Shown here piece after piece: positions 42,260-48,538 of a stretch of DNA of 48,538 bases. The notes under the pieces are model-generated. The model was not told where the DNA came from, did not search any database, and worked only from the letters and a program-made list of their open reading frames with translations. The position numbers and the translations under genes are program-made. This stretch comes from Proteiniphilum sp. UBA5267 (GTDB lineage: Bacteria > Bacteroidota > Bacteroidia > Bacteroidales > Dysgonomonadaceae): positions 52,659-101,196 of the forward strand of contig DHTF01000107.1 in assembly GCA_002411515.1 (NCBI GenBank), written 5' to 3'. Numbering within the stretch: position 1 is the stretch's first letter; each line of letters opens with the position of its first letter.

Positions 42260-43522
42260 TTAATCCGGAAAAATGATGGCAAGCTGCCGATCTTCTTTTT
42301 TTCTTTTTTCCGGTTGCGTGAGGATCTTCCGTAGATAATCCGGTGTAGCTTCGTTGACCGTGTACATGGCTAGCTCGTTGCAGGTAATAAAATATTGTGC
42401 CTTCTTCATGACGATGCCCATTTTTTTCAGTTGCGAAGCATTCAGTCTACCAAATCTTCGGGAGGCGATGATGAGTTTTGCCGATTTAACGCCGATGCCG
42501 GGCACGCGCAAAATAGCCGCATAGTCGGCACGGTTGACATCCACGGGGAACATCTCCGGATGGCGTAACGCCCAGGAGAGTTTGGGATCGATCTGCAGAT
42601 CGAGGTTTGGATATTGATCGTCCACAATCTCATCGGCCCGGAACTGATAAAAGCGCATCAGCCAGTCGGCCTGATACAAGCGGTTCTCTCTCACCAACGG
42701 CGCCTGCGTCAACGCCGGCAGACGGGTATCATAGCTATTCACGGGGATAAAACCAGAATAATAGACCCGCTTCATGCTTGGACGCTTGTACAAGAGGGAG
42801 GAAATACGTAAAATATCCTTGTCCGTTTCACTGGTTGCCCCTACAATCATTTGGGTGCTCTGTCCGGCAGGAACAAAACGAGGGACCGTGCGCATCCGTT
42901 TACGATCCTCCAGATGCTGCAGCATCCCCTGCTGGATATACCGCATCGGTTCAAAGATGCTTCCATGACTTTTTTCCGGCGCAAGAAGTTTGAGATTTTC
43001 TTCGGTCGCTATTTCCAGGTTCACACTCATGCGGTCGGCATACAATCCAGCTTCGTTGATCAACTCCCGACTGGCTCCAGGGATACTTTTCATGTGGATA
43101 TACCCATTAAAGCGGTGCGTCAGTCGCAGTTCCTTGATGACCCGCACCATGCGCTCCATGGTGTAATCGGGACTGCTGACGACCCCGGAACTCAAAAACA
43201 GGCCTTCGATATAATTGCGCCGATAAAAGGAGATGGTCAGGTCCACCAGTTCCTGTACCGATAAGGTAGCCCGCCTGATGTCGTTGCTTCTTCGGTTGAT
43301 GCAATAGGCACAATCGTAGATGCAATTGTTGGTGAGCATGATCTTCAACAACGAGATGCAACGCCCATCTTCCGTGAAACTGTGACAAATGCCCATACCC
43401 CCCACCGTATTCCCCAGACTGCCAGCCTTGTTTTTGCGGACAGTGCCACTGGATGAGCAGGAAACATCGTACTTGGCCGACTCAGCCAACACCTTCAGTT
43501 TCTCAAGCAACGCGTCGTTCAT
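42260..43522 (-). CDS. Putative DNA modification/repair radical SAM protein (TIGR03916-type)
   Basis: Radical SAM enzyme of unknown reaction. From the ATG at 43522 it has 420 residues. The 4Fe-4S motif CIYDCAYC (CxxxCxxC) is at 67-74, with earlier Cys-containing segments YDVSCSSSGTVRKNK and GICHSFTEDGRC. The SAM barrel continues with FLSSGVVSSPDYTMERMV and GYIHMKSIPGASRELI. The C-terminus carries a helix-hairpin-helix, LRVPGIGVKSAKLIIASRRFG (near 345), that could bind DNA. Its pairing with a DUF4130 protein is a recognised association (rSAM linked to UDG). A longer reading from 43573 adds a stretch unlike the family. Confidence 0.93.
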   Translation of the reverse strand: MNDALLEKLKVLAESAKYDVSCSSSGTVRKNKAGSLGNTVGGMGICHSFTEDGRCISLLKIMLTNNCIYDCAYCINRRSNDIRRATLSVQELVDLTISFYRRNYIEGLFLSSGVVSSPDYTMERMVRVIKELRLTHRFNGYIHMKSIPGASRELINEAGLYADRMSVNLEIATEENLKLLAPEKSHGSIFEPMRYIQQGMLQHLEDRKRMRTVPRFVPAGQSTQMIVGATSETDKDILRISSLLYKRPSMKRVYYSGFIPVNSYDTRLPALTQAPLVRENRLYQADWLMRFYQFRADEIVDDQYPNLDLQIDPKLSWALRHPEMFPVDVNRADYAAILRVPGIGVKSAKLIIASRRFGRLNASQLKKMGIVMKKAQYFITCNELAMYTVNEATPDYLRKILTQPEKRKKEDRQLAIIFPD

Positions 43523-43577
43523 CACAACACAAAGAAAGATATTTCCCGGGACAGCACAAACTGAAAATGGCAAAAAA

Positions 43578-43591
43578 GATGACTAGTCATC
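43578..43591. promoter_or_regulatory. Perfect 14-bp palindrome GATGACTAGTCATC
   Basis: It sits in the 185-bp gap between the divergent radical SAM gene (start 43522) and the Gfo/Idh/MocA gene (start 43708), 56 bp upstream of the former. A perfect dyad in this position suits a dimeric regulator's operator. No promoter box is obvious next to it. Confidence 0.45.
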
Positions 43592-43707
43592 GGAATTCAA
43601 TTTTTTTTCCAGACAGAATTTTCGGCATAAATAGCATCTTTTTCAAAAAAAAAATATACTTTCAATCTCTGAATATATCCAACATGAAATAATTGACACA
43701 AACAATC

Positions 43708-45015
43708 ATGGTTTCACGTAGAAATTTTTTAAGAACAAGCTCATTGCTGGCTGCGGGTACGATGCTTCCGGGAGTCAGCCACAGTAATGTACTGAACTCC
43801 TTGTCGGCCATTGACAGGGTGAATGTAGGACTGATTGGATGCCGCAACATGGGATGGTACGACCTGACTGATTCCCTCAAACACCCCAATGTACGATGTG
43901 TAGCCCTTTGCGATGTCAACCGCCCATTGTTAGAGAAGAGAGCGGCCGAACTGGATAAGGACTACCAACAAAAGGTTGATCTGTACAACGATTACCGTCG
44001 TCTGCTTGATCGCAAGGATATTGACATTGTGATCATCGGGACACCCGATCACTGGCATTGTTTGCAGTTTGTGGATGCTTGTTCCGCCGGTAAATCGGTC
44101 TACGTGGAAAAACCGATTGCCAACAGCATAGCCGAATGCGATGCCATGGTATACGCTGCCAACCGATATGATACGGTGGTGCAGGTTGGGCAACAACAGC
44201 GGAGCGCCAAACACTGGAAAGAGATGATTGACTATCTCAATGAAGGTCACCTGGGAACAATTGGACAAGTCAATGTATGGGCCAACTTCAATTATGGAGC
44301 CATTGCTTCGCATGTGGCTGACAGCCCTCAACCCGAAGGAGTTGATTTTGCGATGTGGCTTGGGCCTGCCCCAGAGGTGCCGTTTAACACATCACGGTTC
44401 AATGGTCTATGGCGTCTCTATTGGGATTATGGTGGCGGCCTGTTGACCGACTGGGGTGTACACTTGCTTGATATGGCACTTTGGGGCATGAAAGTCAACG
44501 GCATGCCGAACAAAACTGTTGGAATTGGAGGTAATTACTTTTATCCCGAAGGAGGACATGAAACCTTTGACTCATTGAATGTGACCTATCAGTTTGACAA
44601 CTTTGTGATCAACTGGTCCAACAATGCCGGCATAGAAACAGGACTCGGGGGGAGAAACTATGGCGTCATGTTCAGAGGAACCAACGGCTCTCTCGTAGCC
44701 GACAGGAACAACTGGGAGGTTATCCCCGAAGGCAGCAAGCTCTCCTATCGGAAATCACAAGCCGATAACAAAGATCACCAGGATCATGTGACAAACTTTC
44801 TCAACTGCGTGGATACGAAAAACAGGAAAACTTCCTGTCCCATCGAGACAGGAAGCTTGAGTGCCAAGTATGCTCATCTGGGCAATATCTCAGCAAGGAT
44901 GGGAGGAGCTCTCCTAACCTATAATGAACAGTTGAAACATTTCGACAACAAAGCAGCGAACAAATACTTGCAACCCACCTATCATCACCCCTGGAAGTTT
45001 CCACGTACCAAATAG
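43708..45015 (+). CDS. Gfo/Idh/MocA-family oxidoreductase with Tat signal
   Basis: NAD(P)-dependent sugar oxidoreductase-like protein of 435 residues. A twin-arginine signal opens it (MVSRRNFLRTSSLLAAGTMLPG). The Rossmann motif VNVGLIGCRNMGW begins near residue 42 and VYVEKPIANS, with the catalytic Lys of the EKP motif, lies near 138. The C-terminal domain has WDYGGGLLTDWGVHLLDMALW with the usual His. The substrate is unknown; this branch is common in polysaccharide-utilisation regions. A Tat-exported enzyme should carry bound NAD, as in GH109-like glycosidases, so a hydrolytic or epimerising role is possible. I use the ATG at 43708, the start of the signal. Confidence 0.92.
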   Translation: MVSRRNFLRTSSLLAAGTMLPGVSHSNVLNSLSAIDRVNVGLIGCRNMGWYDLTDSLKHPNVRCVALCDVNRPLLEKRAAELDKDYQQKVDLYNDYRRLLDRKDIDIVIIGTPDHWHCLQFVDACSAGKSVYVEKPIANSIAECDAMVYAANRYDTVVQVGQQQRSAKHWKEMIDYLNEGHLGTIGQVNVWANFNYGAIASHVADSPQPEGVDFAMWLGPAPEVPFNTSRFNGLWRLYWDYGGGLLTDWGVHLLDMALWGMKVNGMPNKTVGIGGNYFYPEGGHETFDSLNVTYQFDNFVINWSNNAGIETGLGGRNYGVMFRGTNGSLVADRNNWEVIPEGSKLSYRKSQADNKDHQDHVTNFLNCVDTKNRKTSCPIETGSLSAKYAHLGNISARMGGALLTYNEQLKHFDNKAANKYLQPTYHHPWKFPRTK

Positions 45016-45114
45016 GTAAATGAAGTCACACTATCGGAAACTATCTAGGTATTCCATTTTCTCAAACGGCATCGAGTTCGTGATCTGACAGTGGGCATTG
45101 TTATAGCAGAATCG

Positions 45115-46179
45115 CTAAAAATTAATTGCCTCAAAAGCAATAAAATAGAGCCAATGACCGAAATCGTTTGGATGATTGATGTTGTTACCCAATAGTGAAG
45201 GTTGATCTTTTCGTTCCAGCACTTTTTTCCAGGTGACAAAGACATCTGCATAGGCACATTGGGCTTCCAATGCAGCTTCTTTCGTGGCATTGGCATACAA
45301 TTCCATAGAGTGGGAACCGAAATGCCAGTTGTCGTTGGGAGGGAAAGAGGAGAAGAGGATTACCTCTGCCTGCTTTCTTTCTTTGATCATAGCCACCAGA
45401 TTCACCAGGTTTGCTTTGAATTGTTCCGGGCTGTTGCCTCCAATGTTGTGATCGTTCATACCCCATTCCACCAGTACAAGGTCAGGAGAAGTTTTTCCGA
45501 TATACTCATCCCACCATTCAATCCCCTGAGTGGATGAATATCCTGGAATTGATACATCTTCCAACTTGATGACCGCATTAGGATAACGTTTTTTCAAATA
45601 TTCCACATATCTGTATTGAAACCTGCGTTCAGTGGTAGAGGCTTCACCCCCCGCAGTAATGCTATTGCCATAAGATACCACCGTGACAGGTGTTCCCTTT
45701 TCCAGTTTGCTCTGTAAGTTACCCAGATACTGGCTTTGGTCATTTGGCAGTGCCAGTGGTTCTCCACTTTTTGTGACATAATCTACCCAGATAAAATAGG
45801 GATGATTGGAATAATCGGGATATTGAGAGTGGTCGAAATCGGTTTTTCCATACAGCGGATGCTTGGAATAGTCAGGAATCGATGAATTGCTGGTCCTTTT
45901 GATTGTACCAGCTTGATAATCTACTACATAATCAACACCTTCGAGATACACTGTACACAATGAATCATTTGGAGAATAGCGGCTTCGTACGGTCACACTT
46001 CCATCAGAAATGGAGTCGAAACACAATTGTCCGGGTAAGGTTGAAGCCAACACAAGACTTTCTCCCTGAATCTCGAGGAGTGAATCAATGTTTGTCGGCG
46101 CATGCAAGGCTTGGCATCCTATGCACATTGGAAAGAAAAGCAGACATAAAAGGCTCTCAATTAAAAATTTATTTCTCAT
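45115..46179 (-). CDS. SGNH/GDSL hydrolase lipoprotein
   Basis: Exported esterase-like hydrolase. The 354-residue precursor has a lipobox MCIGC (Cys22), an N-terminal beta domain to about residue 165, and the SGNH domain. The nucleophile Ser is in VVSYGNSITAGGEAS (a GNSIT block I), Asn of block III in EWGMNDHN, and the catalytic Asp/His in NHPNDFGHWLY near the C-terminus. This branch includes carbohydrate deacetylases, so release of acetyl groups from a glycan is likely but not shown. It follows the GH42-like gene by 31 bp on the same strand, so the two are probably cotranscribed. Confidence 0.89.
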   Translation of the reverse strand: MRNKFLIESLLCLLFFPMCIGCQALHAPTNIDSLLEIQGESLVLASTLPGQLCFDSISDGSVTVRSRYSPNDSLCTVYLEGVDYVVDYQAGTIKRTSNSSIPDYSKHPLYGKTDFDHSQYPDYSNHPYFIWVDYVTKSGEPLALPNDQSQYLGNLQSKLEKGTPVTVVSYGNSITAGGEASTTERRFQYRYVEYLKKRYPNAVIKLEDVSIPGYSSTQGIEWWDEYIGKTSPDLVLVEWGMNDHNIGGNSPEQFKANLVNLVAMIKERKQAEVILFSSFPPNDNWHFGSHSMELYANATKEAALEAQCAYADVFVTWKKVLERKDQPSLLGNNINHPNDFGHWLYFIAFEAINF

Positions 46180-46210
46180 TATATTAATTATTTTGATTGT
46201 TTATTTTTGA

Positions 46211-48139
46211 TTATTTGATTGCCAGCCAGCCAATGTTCCATCCTTCGAGGGAAGGTATTGCGATGATTGCATCCTCCCCATCGTATTGCGGGCGGAGTTT
46301 AACATCCGGCCGACCTGCTTTTTTCCAGACAAACGTCTGTTTTTTGTCAGCTCCACAACCACGCAGGCGAAGACGCGTCTCCGGCTGCTCCGATATGCTA
46401 CAATTTAACAGGGTGACCGAACATAGTTGGCCTTTTTTGTCGACGCGGGGAACCACGACGGCCTGGGCCATGCTTTCCATGATAACCGGCAATTGATGCG
46501 ATGCTGCCCAATCGGCAATCTGTAACAAGTTCATTCGTTGCGAATTGGGAATCGACGCATCGAACGAAGGAATCACAGCTGTCCGTCCTCCCTGAGCTGA
46601 CACGAAGCAGGAGACATTGTTCAATCCTTCCGGAACAGGAATGGGCGTAAGCAGGGTATCCAAACCCCGGCGTTGCATGATCTCCCATGCCTGCGTATTG
46701 ATCAGTATACCTTTCAGTTGAAAGAGGCGCGTGGCTTCATCAGGAGTCAGTCCGCTTACCGCCTCCGCATCCATCATTAGCGCCGATGCATGATTGCCGT
46801 CGGGACAAAATGGGAATCCCAAATACGACAAATGAAGGAGCGCATCGTTCGCCCCGGTGGTTATCCATCCGAAAGGTGGTTCTCCCGGTTGTTTTTCCCG
46901 GATTACATTCTGCGGACTGATGTAAGTATCCAACCCTCCGGGTTCCGTTCCCGCATTGTAGCGAGCATACTCCTCGAGAAAAGGACGCCATTCCTGCAAT
47001 TTCTTGAAGTAGGTGTCGGCATACCACTCCATCGGCTCCGATGCAGAACAGACAATGGCGTATGAGAGTTGCGTGGCCCCCATCGACAAATAGAGCAACG
47101 ATTCAACACACAGTCCGTGAGCTGATTTCCCGCTAGCATAATGCCGATACCCCTCAATTTCTGCGGCAATCTCCTTTATGTCCGGATCAAGGCGCCGGAT
47201 CTGTCGTGCCATGTCGTATCCTTTCATCACCATCTCACGAGGAGCATGATCACTGTAAAAGCCATTTCCAGGCCTGGAGGCAGGAACCAGTCCGGTTTCC
47301 TCCTCCATCGCCTTAAAAATAAGATTCCAGTCCCTGCCCTCAAGAAGCTCCCGGTGGAAGTTCGCATGTTGTAACCCCATGCGTGTTTTGGGTGAAACAC
47401 GGTGCACACTTCTGGAGATGGTGCGGGCAACACCGGCCAGGCTTTCCTGTGAGAAGGCAATCCATTGTTGTCGCACGCCATCCTCTCCGCTGTTTGCTTC
47501 CAATTCCGCCACCAAGGTCTCCCTGCTCCATGCTCCACCATACTGTTCATTGAATTCACGGATGCAGGTATCACAGAAACAGAGCTGACGTGCCGGTGAA
47601 TGATTGGTTACACGCAAGTCATCGTCCAACCAGATGATAGCCGGCTGGCATTTTTCCGCATAAAGCGCGTATACCTCTTCCAGGTACGCGAGGTACTTGG
47701 GTTGTCGCGGACAGTGGCAGGCACGTGTGACAATACCGTTCGCATCGGTGATTGTACTCCATTCCGTGGGGATCAGCTCTTCAGACCCGCTTTCGAAGTT
47801 ATCGCCATGCCCAATTGTTATGGCTTGCATGGATGGTGTGATTCCCATCTCGCGCAAGTTTTGCGCGGCAACAGCCATAGCAGCGGCCGACTTGCCGTGG
47901 GTATCCATGGAGAGTGTTTCAAAATCCGCGCAGAGCCATACCTCCTCAAAAGTGCTGGGATAGGTTCGCAAGGCCTGCAGCAATTCATCTCTTAAAACAG
48001 TATCGTTGTGGTGCTCGGGCCACAAGCGTAGGATCATTTTAAAATCGGTGGAAATGGCCTCTGTCGATTGTTTTGACACCTGGCAAGAAGCAAACAAAAG
48101 AATGCCAAGCAACGTGGCAAGAAATGATCTGGGACGCAT
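46211..48139 (-). CDS. GH42-like glycoside hydrolase lipoprotein, family unassigned
   Basis: Probable surface or periplasmic glycosidase. The 642-residue precursor has lipobox LFASC (Cys19). A TIM-barrel-like part (about 30-380) contains IIWLDDDLRVTNHS and LCFCDTCIREFNEQYG, whose CxCxxC cluster, with CHC upstream near 140, recalls the zinc site of GH42 beta-galactosidases. Residues about 400-580 resemble a flavodoxin-like trimerisation domain (GWITTGANDALLHLSYLGFPF, LKGILINTQAWEIMQ), and the C-terminal 60 residues are beta-rich. I cannot fix the catalytic acids; WLDDDLR and EIAAEIEGYR are candidates. It is the first gene of a two-gene unit with the SGNH hydrolase and has a good promoter at 48175-48206. 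Confidence 0.8.
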   Translation of the reverse strand: MRPRSFLATLLGILLFASCQVSKQSTEAISTDFKMILRLWPEHHNDTVLRDELLQALRTYPSTFEEVWLCADFETLSMDTHGKSAAAMAVAAQNLREMGITPSMQAITIGHGDNFESGSEELIPTEWSTITDANGIVTRACHCPRQPKYLAYLEEVYALYAEKCQPAIIWLDDDLRVTNHSPARQLCFCDTCIREFNEQYGGAWSRETLVAELEANSGEDGVRQQWIAFSQESLAGVARTISRSVHRVSPKTRMGLQHANFHRELLEGRDWNLIFKAMEEETGLVPASRPGNGFYSDHAPREMVMKGYDMARQIRRLDPDIKEIAAEIEGYRHYASGKSAHGLCVESLLYLSMGATQLSYAIVCSASEPMEWYADTYFKKLQEWRPFLEEYARYNAGTEPGGLDTYISPQNVIREKQPGEPPFGWITTGANDALLHLSYLGFPFCPDGNHASALMMDAEAVSGLTPDEATRLFQLKGILINTQAWEIMQRRGLDTLLTPIPVPEGLNNVSCFVSAQGGRTAVIPSFDASIPNSQRMNLLQIADWAASHQLPVIMESMAQAVVVPRVDKKGQLCSVTLLNCSISEQPETRLRLRGCGADKKQTFVWKKAGRPDVKLRPQYDGEDAIIAIPSLEGWNIGWLAIK

Positions 48140-48174
48140 GGTAATGTTGTTCGTCTTTTTTTTATAAATTCATG

Positions 48175-48206
48175 CGAAGTTACAATTTTTTACGCCTATG
48201 GGCAAA
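48175..48206 (-). promoter_or_regulatory. Promoter of the GH42-like/SGNH unit
   Basis: On the minus strand TTTG (48203-48206) is followed after 20 bp by TAACTTCG (48175-48182), a TTCG variant of the -7 box with a correctly spaced -33 element, 36 bp before the ATG at 48139. Confidence 0.65.
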
Positions 48207-48247
48207 CTCAAATTTGCGTCCTCCCCCAAAAAACCGGCAGCTTCAAT

Positions 48248-48484
48248 TTGATCCGGTGGATGAAGAAGTACTGTAAGACGAAAGTAAATATGCTTAAAAC
48301 TTTTATCACTGGAATCAGGATGGATTATAACGCTGTTAAAAACACGATTAAATATAATGTAACAAATGGTATAACGGAAGGATTCGTAAACAAGCTGAAA
48401 GTTGTCAAAAGGGTTATGTACGGAAGAGCTGGTCTGGAATTGCTGAAGAGGAAAATGATTATGGAAAAGATCCTGTTCAACTAA
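48248..48484 (+). pseudogene. C-terminal remnant of an ISL3-type transposase
   Basis: The 78-residue frame matches the end of ISL3-family DDE transposases as I recall it. RWMKKYC starts it, FITGIRMDYNAVKNTIKY follows, then NGITEGFVNKLKVVKRVMYGR and AGLELLKRKM, corresponding to the conserved (S)NG-x-E-G-x-(I/V)N(R/K)LK-x-xKR-x-MYGRAGxxLL pattern. The catalytic Asp residues and the N-terminal domain are absent, and the upstream 100 bp belongs to a different promoter. It has a more AT-rich codon pattern than its neighbours. It is therefore an inactive mobile-element fragment. I did not identify a terminal inverted repeat. Confidence 0.82.
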
Positions 48485-48515
48485 ATTCTATTTTGTTCTT
48501 TATTCCTCCAATACA

Positions 48516-48537
48516 ACTCCTAATATACTCCTAATAT
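48516..48537. repeat. Two tandem copies of an 11-bp repeat at the window end
   Basis: ACTCCTAATAT occurs at 48516-48526 and 48527-48537, ending one base from the window edge. Its full length is unknown because it runs to the edge. Confidence 0.6.
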
Positions 48538-48538
48538 A

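Overview
The window is ordinary chromosome from a member of the Bacteroidota, most likely order Bacteroidales. The evidence is Bacteroidota-type promoters (TTTG about 19-21 bp upstream of TAnnTTTG, followed by short leaders), almost no Shine-Dalgarno sequences, many lipoproteins with short lipoboxes, and lineage-typical families: DUF4382, DUF3467, the short AMP nucleosidase, a stand-alone HsdR-N protein beside holA, and a CBM20-CBM20-GH77 amylomaltase. The gene set (cytochrome bd oxidase, three-gene acyl-CoA carboxylase, alanine dehydrogenase, glycine decarboxylase) fits an amino-acid or sugar fermenting anaerobe that tolerates some oxygen. A Dysgonomonadaceae-like genus is possible, but that is a guess.

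Layout. 1-5.6 kb (minus strand): uracil-DNA glycosylase (cut by the window edge), asparagine synthetase A, the pyrK-pyrD dihydroorotate dehydrogenase pair, an exported or anchored methyltransferase and an amino-acid permease. 5.6-6.9 kb: an XRE regulator facing an AT-rich spacer of about 810 bp that carries four TACA-WW-TGTA elements. 6.9-10.9 kb: glutathione peroxidase, holA, AMP nucleosidase, HsdR-N-like nuclease and panB. 11-14.7 kb: biotin carboxylase, biotin carrier and carboxyltransferase operon. 14.8-17.8 kb: a Tyr/Trp/Gly plus Ser/Arg low-complexity secreted protein followed by a FadL-like porin. 18-22 kb: PhnP-like hydrolase, SPOR lipoprotein, two DUF4382 lipoproteins, and a lipoprotein resembling a protease prodomain without its protease. 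22-27.3 kb: gcvP, a glyoxalase-II-like hydrolase, rsmG and a DUF3298 lipoprotein. 27.4-31.7 kb: DUF3467-cydA-cydB behind a perfect inverted repeat, then alanine dehydrogenase. 31.9-38.4 kb: class II aldolase, CBM20 amylomaltase, an AspT/YidE-type transporter and prmA. 38.7-41.5 kb: a TPR protein and an ECF sigma, membrane protein, Spy-like trio. 41.5-43.5 kb: a two-gene DNA-repair-associated radical SAM system. 43.7-48.1 kb: a carbohydrate module with a Tat-exported Gfo/Idh/MocA oxidoreductase, an SGNH hydrolase and a GH42-like hydrolase. The right edge holds the C-terminal remnant of an ISL3-type transposase and an 11-bp tandem repeat.

Most genes are conserved housekeeping. The best candidates for undescribed biology are the XRE regulator with its palindrome array, the sigma/membrane/Spy-like trio, the orphan protease-prodomain-like lipoprotein, the radical SAM/DUF4130 pair with a 14-bp palindrome upstream, and the exported Gfo/Idh-SGNH-GH42-like module. 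No tRNA, rRNA, CRISPR array, prophage or defence island was found.
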